Shown piece by piece: positions 50,573-63,400 of a stretch of 64,000 nucleotides of DNA. Position numbers and translations under genes: made by a program. This stretch comes from Pseudeuparius sepicola (Eukaryota > Arthropoda > Insecta > Coleoptera > Anthribidae), in assembly GCA_963920635.1 (NCBI GenBank), contig OY987298.1:20369647-20433646 (forward strand), in the 5' to 3' direction. The notes under the pieces are model-generated. The model saw only the letters and a list, made by a program, of their open reading frames with translations, did no database searches and was not told where the DNA came from. Numbering within the stretch: position 1 is the stretch's first letter; the number at the start of each line of letters is the position of its first letter.

Positions 50573-52921
50573 TAATTTTGGGTGGTACCAAGTCGGGGGC
50601 GAGGAAAACCACGATGGGAAGCGAAACTAAGGTCCGCCTAGGAGATTTAACACTTTTTTGGATTTCCAAAGAGGAAATTCGAGAGATACTATGAGAGAGA
50701 TATTATGCTTTTTTCCCGCGAGATCGTTTTTATGTGTCGTTCACTACGTCTCTACCTAAAAATTATTCCGAAAAAAACATTTGTCAGAAATTGACCTTTT
50801 TTGTGGAGCCGTAGCTCGAGTGTATTTCGGCTCGGGGCTCTGGGGCCGGCGTCGTTAGTTCTTCTCCCGAGTCTTCAGGTGAGGTTCCGATGCTTCCGAA
50901 GCTCCATAAAAATCGTTAAATAAGAAGAAACACAAACACAATATCCAAGAAGGGTTCCGGCATATCACCGGGAACGGTCAATTTAGTTATTGGTTGACTT
51001 TATATCTTTATTTTTAGAGTAGTACGCATAGATATATTTAATCTTGGAAATTATATAGGTTCTGACGTCATTGAGCGAATCATATTTTGACAACGATTCA
51101 ACTTACCAGATTTGTATAACAGAACATACTTGATCAACATCTGTTTATAGCCATAGTTCAGAACACAAAACAATAACTATTTACAAACCCTTGGAAATGA
51201 CAAAACTGTATGCGAAAATATTGGAAGCTGCGAAATATTCGAGGCAAGAGCGTTACGATATTAGACATTTATTGTAATTGTGTTTACTTATTCTGTTTGA
51301 TTTATTATAAATAAAAAAGTTGTTTTTTTTTACTATGATTGTATTTTTATAATGGATTGGAGATAAATGGACTTAATATCAAAATATTCGCATTAATTTA
51401 ATGGCTAACTGTCACCCTCCAAAGGAATTTATGGTAAATTTCAATCCACATATCTTTCTGAAGGGAAAAGCAAATATCAATATTATAATATCATAGCAAT
51501 CCGAAAAACTATCTCTTTCAAAATGTCCACAAATATAAGGGTGTTTATTATTAAGGAGACCACTAATTTTTTTAATTTTTAGATACATTCTATAACCTAC
51601 AAGAAAACCTTTCTAAAGCCCTATCAGTAGTTATTATGCAACTTTTATATAAACCTTTTTTTCTTGTATATCAGCAAAAATTACAAAAATAATAAGAGGT
51701 CCGAGTTTTCGCCTGAAGACTGTACAACTTTTAACTTTTGTCAGAAAGGCTATGGAATAATATGAAGGGGAAAGAAAACCATAGGTCTTATAAATAGCAC
51801 AACAAAATCGCGTAATATCAGACACTAGTAAGTAAGGGTCAACCCTGTTCAACTTCAAAAATATTAAAAAAAATTTTAATTTAGAACTACCCCACACCTT
51901 ACACCAGTAGACTGAACTCTGGAACTTTTCAGATGTAATAACTTAAGCCATAAGCTTTGTTCCAACTGTAAATCTGAACCTTCCCAGAATTGGTTCGAAA
52001 TAATGAAATCTTACGAAAATAATTTCAACACTTTCTCCAATATATTAGACGACTGATAGATGGTTAAGAAAGTGTGCACACTAGTGCACAGCTCAGTTGC
52101 AAAAAGTCCATAGCACAGTATCACAAATTAACCAGGATAATTTGTGACAGTATAACGTGTAGCAAGTTTGAATGCTCCATTAACATATTTTGTTTTTTGC
52201 CATTTTGTAATAATTTTGAACTTTACGGAAACTTTTTAAAACTTTCAACTGCATAAAAACTATCTAATATCACTAGCTTTATCAATCTATTCACTTTTTA
52301 TTGCTACACATCGATAAGAATATATATTTTTCAAAAGAAGATCTATTGACGCTTTGCAAAGTTGATTTTCCAGTAGTAAATTGATGCAGAAATAACAATA
52401 AATTTCACGAATCTAGCCAAAATTCATTTACGAAAAAATTTCCCTTTCATTTTAATTATTGTATTTTAGCGATAAAAAGTAGTGAATTTTGGTTAAGCAA
52501 ACAGTTTGATGATATTTTAATTTTGGCAACAATGTTGTACTGGACATTAAATAAAAAATAAACTTTGCATCAAAACTTATGGTACACTTATATGTAAAAC
52601 TGAAAATTAAACTTTTTCGAGTAAAACTTTTTAAAATTCTAACAAAGAAACACATTTTAGCTATTTTATTTTTAAAATGTTGGCAATTTTTGACAGATAG
52701 CGAACTTTTTGGATAGCACTGTATAAAGTCATAGAAAACATTTATTTCCGGTCAGTTTCATTAGTGTTTTCTGTCCTCTGGTATCAAATGACCGACTTTC
52801 CAACTTTTTTACGTCTAATGTAAAAGTTACATAATACTATAATGCTCAGTTATTAAAGTTATTACATTTACTGAACCTATACGGTGATTATAGCATTGAA
52901 GAGAAATCCGACCACTTTGTA
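50573..52921. other. No gene recognised
   Basis: Mostly unique AT-rich sequence, with one GC-richer patch at 50800-50900. AGCGAACTTTTTGGATAGCA with CTG|TA at about 52699-52721 looks like the right end of a mariner-type element whose left end I could not find. Confidence 0.35.
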
Positions 52922-53395
52922 CAGGGTGTTCCCGTATATTTTGACCCACCCCTAGAGCGTCTATTTGTCGAGTTAGAAAAAAATTACTTAAATGAAAGTT
53001 GTAGGGTACCAAGGAGTATTTGTCCCAAAAATAATGGATTTACATGAATGCCCTTGCCTAAGTTGAAATGTTTTTCCATGGCAACCTTGAATAAATATAA
53101 AGATCGTATTTATCTGCAATTTGGAATATCATGCGAATGCTTAGAGCAAACATATAACATATTTATATTGTTGGAATCGGAAAAATGCGTGCAATTGAAA
53201 AATCCACAAATATACAGGGTGTTCCATTAAAAAAGGTAAGTTTATATTTTTCATAAATTTGCGACGCTCATTTGTTTTATCTAGTAACAGATATTAGCGG
53301 TCCAGAAAAAACCCTACAACTTTCATTTAAGTAATTTTTTTCTACTCGAAAAATATAAGCTCTAGGGGTGGGTCAAAATATACGGGAACACCCTG
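52922..53395. mobile_element. Foldback element, CAGGGTGTTCCCGTATATT family, TA duplication
   Basis: CAGGGTGTTCCCGTATATTT continuing TGACCCACCCCTAGAGC is perfectly mirrored at the right end and flanked by TA. A further TA|CAGGGTGTTCCATTAAA terminus inside, near 53216, points to a truncated second element. It is non-coding. Confidence 0.88.
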
Positions 53396-53859
53396 TACTC
53401 AAGCGAGTAAGGTGTAAGCTCCATGTGTACTGATTAGAATGCTAGTAATCACCGCTATATGCTACGATAATGCAAAGTTTATAATTTGTTACATATGCCG
53501 CCTTCTACGGATGACATCCTGAAGTTTAAGTTCTCCCGTCATGGTTTCTCTATTGGTCGATAGATGCTCCCAACGGCGCTGCTTACATGCCTATGCCGGA
53601 TAACCACAGAGATCATAATGTCTGACGATTTATTACAGAACCGCACAGACAGATTAATTTATGGTAAACTCTCAGCTGTACTCCACGATGGAGCACTAAG
53701 CTATGGAAAGTTGTTTTGTACAGTTTTAGAACCCGCATCGATTTAATTCCTAATCCTCGTAATAGGGGGCAAATGCTAGCGACACCTCAGGCCGGTAATT
53801 ATTTGTCAGCCAACTACTAGTAAGGAATCACATACAATACTATTAATCACTGATAGTCC
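53396..53859. other. No feature recognised
   Basis: Unique sequence with short open frames and no domain or repeat that I can identify. Confidence 0.4.
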
Positions 53860-56800
53860 AAGATCCCAGGGCCCCCAGACGTAACTTATTTTCTAAAAGA
53901 CAAAATGTACGGAATAGAGTAGTATTCCTATGTACTTTGAACGCATGCGTATCCGCTAAGTTGGGTAGATGGCCAATTTACAGGTAGCAGGTGAGAAAGG
54001 TAAGTAAAAATAGGACTCACTTTACTTAAATTCTAATGGCTGATTTTTAAATATGTTTTGAAGAATATTATTAAAAACTAATATTCGGCACTGCCAGACA
54101 CTTCCCGTCGGCCATAATTTCCGCCAGACGCTTTAAAGCGCCCAAAAAATGATTGAACTTTACTTATATTCTAACGCTTGATTTTTATATATGTTACTTA
54201 GGGGACTATTTTAAAACTATATGTGATTAGCCAGACAAATTGTAGGGGCCAAACTTCCCCCAGACACAAACAAAATTCTGCCGTGAGTATGAGCGCAAGG
54301 GTACTAAATGCATGAGTTTCAGAGCGAGTGAGATATCTATGTGAACATAGGTTTATTCAATTTAAACTGGGATTGATATAAATGAAAATCTTCAATAAGA
54401 ACTTAATAATATTTAAATATACAGCGTGTCCCGCTCTGATGTCCAGAAGAGAGAAAAGTTTTTATTCGTGGGTTTTCGACAAAAAATCACTCTTTATTAA
54501 AACTCCTGCTTGTTCCAAAACGGCCAAAACTGTAAAATACTTTTTATTTTTTACGCAGGGTGGTCACTATTTCGAAAAATTTAGAAAAATGTTGTGGTAG
54601 ATTGTGTTCGAGGACTTTTTCTAAAGATTTCGTTAAGGTGGACTTTTGAGTTTTACAGATAGCACCATCGAAATTGCCATAATGGCACTTGGGTTATAGG
54701 ATACGACTGTTTCAGGACTGTCATTTGTCAACAAGCATTTAGCATTTCATTGTTTCCATGGCTAACTCGGTTAAAATAAGAATTAAACAGAAAAAGCGCC
54801 ATAACTAATATATTTTTCAAAATAATCATATCGAGTAATATATCGTTAGAAAGCTTAAAAAATGCTCGATTTTACGCGACCATAGCCAACTATGGTTTGC
54901 ATCTAAAAGAAACCGAAGTAATATGTTATATCTCTAAAATGACAGCTCACGTGCAAATAGGATTGATTCCCTACAACTTTTGTATTTACACTTTTTCTGT
55001 AAAGTCAAAAATAACGCAGCTAGCGGGATTTGAAGGAATAGGGAAAAATCTTTTTTTTCAGAATATCTAGAAAGCCATAAACTTTGTCAAAAATCCAAAA
55101 GGCCCACTGAATTGGGCCCATAAAACTGCAAATATTTTCCCATTTATCCTTCCTTCTAGCTTCGCTGGTTTCCCAGATCCTCATGCTAAACATCGAAAAA
55201 AACTCATCCGGTATATTTAAATATTAATAAGTTCTCATTGAAGATTTTCATTTACATCAATCCCAGTTTAAATTTAACAAGCATATGTTCACATACGCAG
55301 TGTCCCGGATAAGAATGAATGGGGATATTGCAAACGGTGAGAGATAGGGCAACTGTTAAATAGGGAAAAAGTTGCGCAATTTCGAGGTCAATAGAATGGC
55401 ACAAACAGATTTCTAATATTTTTTTTTCGTTTTTGAGTTATTTTGAAAAAAGTAAAATTTTGCGTTTTCGATTTTATTTTTTTCTGAAGTTGCTATCATA
55501 GATGGAGAAAAAAGAAAAGCACTTTCTTATGGCACTTTTTAACGGGCCTTAAGATGGCGTTTTTAGATTAGTTCTACAACGTTTCGTTTTTGAGAAACCA
55601 CCTTCAACTTAATTTTTTTAAATACGGACCTGGGTTTTCTTTTGCAGATTTTGAAAGCACTTTTCATTGCAAATACCATGATGTATGACAAGAAATATTT
55701 TTAAAATGTTTTGAGACAATTATACTGAAAATTCCTTTTTTCCATTAATTTTTTTTCTAATCCTGTATTTAATAATAAGAAGTCTAAATATTAATCAGTA
55801 TTGTCAACAATTTAACTTACAACTTATCTTTCAATTGGAGAACTAAAAAAAGGACGGCACATACGATAATAAAAAATAAATAAAAATCCTCCACCTAGAA
55901 GGCTTTGAAACAACGAAACCAATCCCTTGTCATTTGTCATAACTCCCACTGTATCATTTAGTTAACAAAATTTATTTCATTACAAATGGAGGGTGCTTTT
56001 TCAAATGACGACAAATTTAACATGTCAGCATGTTATATCTTGTGTCACAGAAATAGTATAGAGGCCGAACGAATGTATTTTTGCAATTAATAAATGGCAA
56101 AAGTTATTGATTATTTAGACTCCTTATTATTAAATACAGGGCCGCATTAGACAAAAATGAATGGAAAAAAAGGAATTTTCAGTATAATTGTCTCAAAATA
56201 TTTTAAAAATATTTCGTGTCATACATCATGGTATTTGCAATGAAAAGTGCTTTCAAAATCTAAAAAAAAAATCAAGGTCCGTATTTAAAAAAATAAAGTT
56301 GAAGATGGTTTCTCAAAAACGAAACGTTGTAGAACAAATCTAAAAACGCCATCTTAAGGCCCGTTCAAAAAGGCCATAAGAAAGTGTTTTTCTTTTTTCT
56401 CTACCTGTGATAACAAAATAAAATCGAAAACGCAAAGTTTTACTTTTTTCGAAATAACTCAAAAACGATAAATGATATTAAAAATCTGTTTGTGCCATTT
56501 TATTGACCTCAAAATTGCGTAACTTTTTACCCATTTAACCGTTGCCCTATCTCTCACCGTTTGCAATATCCCCATGCTGTTCATTCTTATCCGGGACACA
56601 GTGTATATCTCACTCGCTCTGAAACTCATTAATATAGTACCCTCGCGATCATACTCACGGCAGATTTTTTTTGTGTCTAGGGGAAGTTTGGCCCCTACAA
56701 TTTGTCTGGCTGATCACGTATAGTTTTGAAATAGTCCCCTAAGTAACATATATAAAAATCAAGCGTTACAATATAAGTAAAGTTCAATCATTTTTTTGGG

Positions 56801-57081
56801 AGCTTTAAAGCGTCTGGCGGAAATTATGGCCGACGGGAAGTGTCTGGCAGTGCTGAATATTAGTTTTTAATAATATTCTTCAAAACATATATAAAAATCA
56901 GCCATTAGAATTTAAGTAAAGTGAGTCCTATTTTTACTTACCTTTCTCACCTGCTACCTGTAAATTGGCCGTGTACCCAACTTAGCGGATACGCATGCGT
57001 TCAAAGTACATAGGAACACTACTATATTCCCCACATTTTGTCGTTTAGAAAATAAGTTACGTCTGGGGGCCCTGGGATCTT
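53860..57081. mobile_element. Large foldback (AAGATCCCAGGGCCCCCAG ends) split by another foldback
   Basis: AAGATCCCAGGGCCCCCAGA and its complement bound the element. The left arm runs 53860-54435. The right arm is in two pieces, 55208-55295 and 56606-57081, separated by the 1308-bp element at 55296. The mirrored words include GCGTATCCGCTAAGTTGGG, GGCCATAATTTCCGCCAGAC and AATTGTAGGGGCCAAACTTC. The 770-base centre (54436-55207) is non-coding. Net length is about 1.9 kb. No flanking duplication was detected. Confidence 0.85.
55296..56603. mobile_element. Foldback of the CAGTGTGTCCCGGATAAGA family, intact copy
   Basis: Flanked by TA (55294-55295 and 56604-56605). The ends are CGCAGTGTCCCGGATAAG and CTTATCCGGGACACAGTG. 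The arms are about 480 bases each and the centre about 350. It matches the nest at 34715-38269 once the insertions there are removed, and so documents the empty sites of the hAT-type element and the LINE. Confidence 0.92.
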
Positions 57082-57835
57082 ACTCTATGATCTAAATCGA
57101 AATCAATTATGAAAAATAGATGTAAGTCGTATTGTAGTAGCTTTAGCTAATATAAAATAGCTTAAATTCATCAAGAACGAGAACGTTTCAAGGAATTAAC
57201 TAACCTTCGACTTATCCTGTTCAGGTCTTCTCTACGTTTTGACGGGAGAGAGGGTTTCGGTGTTTGGTGCGTACCGGGTATTTAGCTGCATTTTCCGGTT
57301 GATTAATCGGCTTTTTGCTAGGCGAGACCGCAGGTCGCGCAACATTACCCGTCCATTAATTACGGCGCCTTCTAGGAGGGAAACTACTCGGGCCTATAAT
57401 AAAATAAGGAGACCTGGAGAACCCGGCTTCCACCGCCGCTGCATGACTTCACCGCAGGTTGCGAGCTACTTTGGAAACATCAGCCAGGAAAATCAGATTT
57501 AGAATTACAAAATTAAGGCTCACGTAAGAACACATAAGTTTCGTATTGAAATAACAAACTTGTTAAAACAATTTCTGGACACTTGCATAAAATTCTAGGT
57601 TTATTTCTATAAATAATATTTACGTAATCAGCAAGTTTTTAGACAAGTGTTTTAAAAAGGCAACTTGGTAACATGGCGGTACCACTGAAGTGTTTTGAGA
57701 CATAACCACCAAACTTGGGATGTCCCGTGAAACCACATTTAGTCAAGAAGTGTTTTTTCGTAAATATTCAGTGGCGTTTTTCTGCAAATTTTTTTGGCAA
57801 GGTCTGGCCAGGTACGGTATTCGAACGGTCCCTAG
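57082..57835. other. GC-rich unique island at 57235-57480
   Basis: TTGACGGGAGAGAGGGTTTC followed by blocks such as GCTAGGCGAGACCGCAGG and CCACCGCCGCTGCATGAC, with TTAATTACGGCGCC in between. No domain and no repeat. Similar in character to 10500-10870 and 16900-17290. Confidence 0.3.
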
Positions 57836-59087
57836 CAACACCACCTCTACTAAAGCCAAACAACAACAGAGTGACGTCACGCTTAAGGGGCCGAGTAAAC
57901 ACATATTTTAAAGCAAGGGAAGATCTGAAAAATAGATTAAATATGTATCAATTTTATCATCAAATTCTAGGTATAGAGAGAAAGACATAGAAACACACAT
58001 TTTAATGAACAAGTTTAATAATGATTATTTTATGAAAATACAGAAAATGTGAAAGAAACAAAGTTTTGACCAGTTACAAAATTGAAAGAAAATTAATTAC
58101 GATAAATTGAAAATAAAGTCCGGCAGGCGCGTATCACGTACATCTCAATAAGTAATATACTTACATAATATTATAGGTAGTTGATTTGAGAGCCTCTTAT
58201 TTTAGTTATCATATGTTCTGTTTTACGTACGTGTTTTTTTATGTTCGATAGGCATGACTTGTTTCTCAGGGATCTGGATAGATTTTGGTGATTTTCATGT
58301 TTCTTTTATTATCAGCAGCTGTCATTTTAACACATTCTGTGACGCTATGTTATTTACAACTTTACAATAGTTGTTTAAAATAATATGAACAGTAACAATG
58401 TTTGTGAGTATATTAGTAATAAGACGAGTAGGTAAGTATAGGTAGGTATACCTAATGAAATATGGGGCATGAGGGCATGGCAATATTCGTCATCCCATTT
58501 CGAAATAGCAAACACAAAACTCTAGTTGGCAAAACAAGCCGCCGCTACAGCTGCAAATTTCTGAGCATTTCTTTTCCAAATTACAAAGCATTTGCCGACT
58601 CGTTTTTTTTGCTGTTTAAATTAATACTAGAAGAACTACATACCTATGTAGGTGTAGCTATTCTGATCGAACGTATTACGAGAATAGCTAGTTGTACAGA
58701 AGCAGATATTGTTTAATATTTAAAGCTCTTGAAGAGTGAAGACAACAAAACATTCTGATTTGAGATTCATGTAGGTAAATACTCACGGCAGTGTGTGATG
58801 AAACTTGAAAATCCTCCCTATCCGCCGAGTACTGCTTTTATCGATGCTTTTATAGTTACCGGGACAGCCCTGTACACAACATTTGTTCACCATCTTCACT
58901 TACACTATGCCGAGCACAACAAATGATACAAGAATATGATTCTGTGAGATGTTATAAATAAACCAATAAGTTCTATCGCAAGAAGCACGACTGACATTAT
59001 TTGACAACTTATAACTGATAACCTCTAGGCAGTGACGTCAGAGTGACTTAGCGCTATTGTTGTTTGGCTTTAGTAGAGGTGGTGTTG
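57836..59087. mobile_element. TIR element with ~50-bp inverted ends (CAACACCACCTCTAC)
   Basis: CAACACCACCTCTACTAAAG continuing CCAAACAACAA is mirrored at 59057-59087, followed on each side by a GTGACGTCA box. The interior shows no transposase. The flanks share TCCCT, but the exact target duplication is uncertain. Confidence 0.75.
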
Positions 59088-60000
59088 TCCCTTGCCCCAA
59101 GTTCTCCGTTTATTAATAACTCATAATACTTTACTATTACTACAATATACAAACCTTTGCAGTTTTATCCGACCAATTTCGATAGACGTGAACAACGGAT
59201 TATTAGATCCATGAAACCATCAAACTTCGTCAAATTATATTATCGAATTGCCTTTGCACGTAATCCATGTCCATGATAATTTACCTACCTACACTACACA
59301 ACCAACAACACGATAACTAATACACAAACAATACAATAAGAATAACACTATAATAAATCGTAGATATCTACTAATGTTTTGATTGAGCGGCATACGGAAT
59401 AATATAATCGTATATTATGTTCCATATACAGATACTTTAATTAAAGTGTCACGTGACAGAGATGAAGGAGATATAGTTTTCATCGTGTGTAGCGTAAGCA
59501 GACAACATTTTGATCAAACATTCGTAATAAGAAAATATTTATGTAACAAAATTTTTGTGTGCAATTGCATTAGTTAAAGCTTAAAGGTTGCACTATGTAC
59601 ATTAAATAATAGATATTCATAGGCAAGCTGGAAACATTTGAATATAAATAAAATTTGCCTTCGTTCCACGAATTATTGCAAACGGGCACCGGCAACGTTG
59701 CAATGCCGTTTCTCCTGACAGGCACAGAGGTTGCCACGTTTGGCGTTCTAGACAATAAAACGAAGAGACTGTATTTATTTATTACGTGTTATGTTGATCG
59801 TTGGTATGTATGTACTGTAAACTGAGTACGATTTTAGAGCAAGTAAAAATATTGTCAAGTACCTTATTGTAACGAAAAAAGAAAAACATTATCGAACTAG
59901 AGAACCATTTCATATTACGTTACACAGTGTGCCAAAATTCATCGAATTTCGTTTTTAACTCAGCCTCAAATATTTCCCATATGTACACGCGTTCCGATTA
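59088..60000. other. No feature recognised
   Basis: AT-rich. The 5' edge of the following LINE lies somewhere near 60000 and could not be fixed. Confidence 0.35.
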
Positions 60001-60995
60001 TAAGTTTCTAGGGGTCTTGGGACGAGCTTGCGAAGGAGACGTGGCAACCTGGTGCTCCAAGTTAGTTATCTGGTACACAGACGGATCTAAAATGGATGAT
60101 GGGGTTGGAATTGGGATATATGGTCCTAATCATAGGACCTCACAGTCCCTTGGCAAGACACCATCCATCTTCCAGGCAGAACTTCAAGCCATAAATGTAT
60201 GTGCTCATGAGTGTATCAACAGACGCATTAAGGGGGCAAGAATATACATCTTATCAGACAGTCAGGCAGCATTGAAAGCTCTAAAGTCTTATACTTATGA
60301 GTCTAAGGTTGCCTGGGAATGTAAAACACATCTAAAGCAACTGGCTATAGGCAACAGATTGACCTTAATGTGGGTGCCAGGGCATGAAGGTGTTCATGGG
60401 AATGAAATTGCTGATAGCCTCGCTAGAGAAGGGGCTAAGGCTCCATTTTACGGTCCTGAACCATTCTGTGGCATAAACAAAAGCCACCTATTGACAGAGA
60501 TCAAAACATGGGAAAAGGAACAAAAGGAAGCCTACTGGAGTAACACTCCGGGACAAAGACAAGCTAAAAGATTTTTGACCTAATCGCCTCAGAACGCCAA
60601 AAAGCTTCTCACTCTAAACAAGAATGAATTAAGACTCATCACAGGTCTCCTGACTGGACACTGCCCTTTAAGATATCATCTTAAAAAAATGGGCAAAACA
60701 GACAATGGACTATGCAGATTCTGCAACGAACGGGATGAGACCAGCGAGCACATACTGTGTGAGTGTCCCCTCTTAATTCGAAACAGACTTAAATATTTCG
60801 AAAGGATCAATATAAATCCAAATGAAATTGGCAACTTAGCCCCAAGGAAAATACTAAGCTTCGTCAAAAGCCTAGGTGACCTTGGAATTTATTAGAGCAG
60901 GGTCATTCACAAAAGATCTAATTAGGTCGCAGTGAAGAAAGGCCGTAAGGGCAAAAAAAAACGACCCCTAAGAAATCTACAATCTACAATCTAGT
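60000..60995 (+). mobile_element. 5'-truncated LINE with RNase H and (AATCTAC)n tail
   Basis: It carries the 3' end of ORF2, a short 3' UTR (TAATTAGGTCGCAG near 60921) and a tail AAATCTACAATCTACAATCT ending at 60995. Fragments of the same family are at 2115-2170 and 5191-5250. An RNase H domain plus a C-terminal Cys-His motif is typical of R1/I/jockey-group elements. Confidence 0.88.
60062..60895 (+). pseudogene. LINE ORF2 C-terminus: RNase H plus zinc-knuckle motif, one stop
   Basis: RNase H has all expected acidic residues: Asp in YTDGS, Glu in QAELQA, Asp in LSDSQ and Asp in EIADSLA, plus the WVPGHEGVHGNE loop. The frame has a single TAA at 60581-60583, then continues in the same frame (GLLTGHCPLRYHLKKMGK) to a CX2CX8HX4C motif (LCRFC ... 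EHILCEC) and stops at 60895. So only one nonsense mutation separates the two open stretches; no frameshift is needed. RT and endonuclease are missing by 5' truncation. Confidence 0.9.
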
Positions 60996-63277
60996 TAGGC
61001 CCGAATAGTTTCCTTTGAAGGCGGTAGTAATTAGCGGAGGGTCTCGCTCCGAAAAACGCTGTAATCAACCGAGAAATGACGGAGAGTACCCGGCGAGCAC
61101 AATCACCGAACCTCACTTTCGGGTGATGAAAACTGGGAATTTTGAAAATTACCAATAATAATTGAAATTAGTTACTTAGTAATAAAAGTCCACCATCAAT
61201 ATTAACAATAATTGTCGAGCTAACATACAGGGCGGTCTAGAAATAAGTGTCAAAATTTTAACCTCGCGTTTATCATCGAAAGGAACAAAGAACCCCGCAC
61301 CAAATACAGGGGAAAATGACTCTCTGCCAATTTTGATAATTTTTTGGGATATTGGAGTACAAGTCACTATAAGCACAGACCTATATAGTAGCGAAGCTAT
61401 ATATGTCTGTGCTATAAGTTACACGTGCAAGTTTAAATTAGTTTCTATGTCTATTTTCGGAGATATGAATTTTTGAAAATCATAAAAATGGCTGTTTTAC
61501 TAAAACATAGTAAGGTTCACCTATCCAAAAGTATTACTTTTTAGATGATTAGTAACAAAATAATAGCATTGCTGGTTTAAAGGAAGTCAAGTGACATGTC
61601 AGTCAGTCGGTCGTTAAGACAAGAGAAGCCGCCTATTGTACAGGGTGGGTCAAAATAGGGAGAATTTAGCATATTTCGCCAATTTTTATCATTGGTCCCA
61701 ATTAGTGGGACTGAGCATTTTTCATTAAAAATATCTCTATTGAGAATCTTTTCTTATGACAAGAATAATTTTCTTTAAAAGTTTTGACTTTCTTCCAAAA
61801 CACTATTTTTTTTTAAAGTTTGTTTTTTATACTTCATGTTTTCAACATTAGTCACTTAAAACGGCCTTTTTGATACAATAAATCAGCTTTGAAGCCAAAA
61901 CTACTTAAGGAAGACTTATAGTAATTGCTTAATATGATTAGCTGCAACAAGTTACAATCGCATTTTATACAGGGGGTGTTTACAAATATTAGTTGAAATA
62001 GGTTTTACCCCTAATATATATGTTTGTTGATTATTCTTGAATCGATCTGCCAATTTGAATCATATATTTCAGTTATACTTTAAAGTAAATTACCCTACAC
62101 TCGTGTAAGTTTCATTGATTTTCTATGTCTGGTTTTTGAAATATAAATATTGAAAATTGACATTCTATAGAAAATATTATCCAATCTTATTTCTAATAAT
62201 ATGATCTTGCAGCGCAAAACAATTGCGCCGTTAGAAACCGCTTGACCATAAACCGTGCGTGACTATAATAGATATGCGGTTTTCCACCTACTTTACGAAA
62301 ATTCGGTGTGTCCAGATCCATATAAGTCGTACCTACTATCTATAAATAGTAATTATCAACCCTCCCCGCTACTACTACGAAATAATAATAATACCTAACT
62401 GGACGCCCAATGATACCTTATAAGCTAACTAAAGCTTCTGCGGGGTACCGCCATTGGAAACGATAATTCACTAACTTCATATTTCTTGCTAGTCTCCTGC
62501 CGGTCGGGACGTGTCTTGATGGCTCGCGTTGGGAGTGATGTGCGGGTGCGGAAACATTTTGTGACAATACCGGTTTTTACGATAATAATGAATTCGATAA
62601 TATGATATTAGCTTACGGCGAAACCAATGAGAATTGTCTTCGGGACATCGGGCTTCTAGGAATTATACAGAACGATTACCGAATTGTCTCACTCCAAACA
62701 GGCGCATGTCGTACATTTATTTGTTCCGGTTGTACAAGCACTTCGAGAAAACGTACTTGTTCTCGATCGAGGCAGACAACGGTCCAATAATTGTATTGTT
62801 GTAAGTGTTGCAAATTATTCTGGCATTAGCACTCGTAGTGTAAGACTGGTTTTACACCACAGTGTGTCAGTTTATGCAACTGGGGTCATGCGAAAACTGC
62901 GACAGTTGACAGTTGAAAATATCAACGTTGATATTTTTGTCAAGTCAGAAGTGTGGCAGGTTTAATAATTTTGATCCTTTCTTACTTAGTTTATCACAGA
63001 TAGAAATAGGAACTTGATCAGTTCTTTATCTTGAAAACTAAGATATTTCCGAAAAAAATATATTTTAAAAAAGTTGTTGCCTTTGTCTAGCAACATAATA
63101 TGTGTTTTTGTTTTTGCGCAGTAGCCCCGATCTAAACTAGAGATCAATCCGAGGCATTACATGTTGTTTAATCATTGGATACAACGTCCCGAAACATAGC
63201 CCCATAGCCCCCAACAATATCATCATAATTTGAAAGTTTCCTAAAGATCTATTATAGGTCACCTATTAATTATTATA
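60996..63277. other. No gene; several orphan TACAGGG ends and one hairpin
   Basis: TA|CAGGGCGGTCTAG (61227), TA|CAGGGTGGGTCAAAATAG (61641) and TA|CAGGGGGTGTTTAC (61970) look like left ends of foldback elements whose right ends are absent. A hairpin AGCACAGACCTATATAG ... GCTATATATGTCTGTGCT lies at about 61375-61412. GC-richer unique patches are at 61010-61130 and 62440-62560. Confidence 0.4.
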
Positions 63278-63400
63278 CAGGGTATCTATCGCGGAAAGGG
63301 TAGAAATTGTTGCAATTTGTTATCGACATCATGATTGCGCTAAAGCTACAGCACGAATTGCAACAATTTCTAACCTTTCCATGATATAATAAACCATTTC
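63278..63400. mobile_element. Short inverted repeat with TACAGGGTATC end
   Basis: GGAAAGGGTAGAAATTGTTG at 63294 is mirrored by CAACAATTTCTAACCTTTCC ending at 63380. TA|CAGGGTATCTATCG precedes the left arm. A matching GGATACCCTG|TA terminus occurs at the end of the window (63984-63994), so the element may extend to there. Confidence 0.5.
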
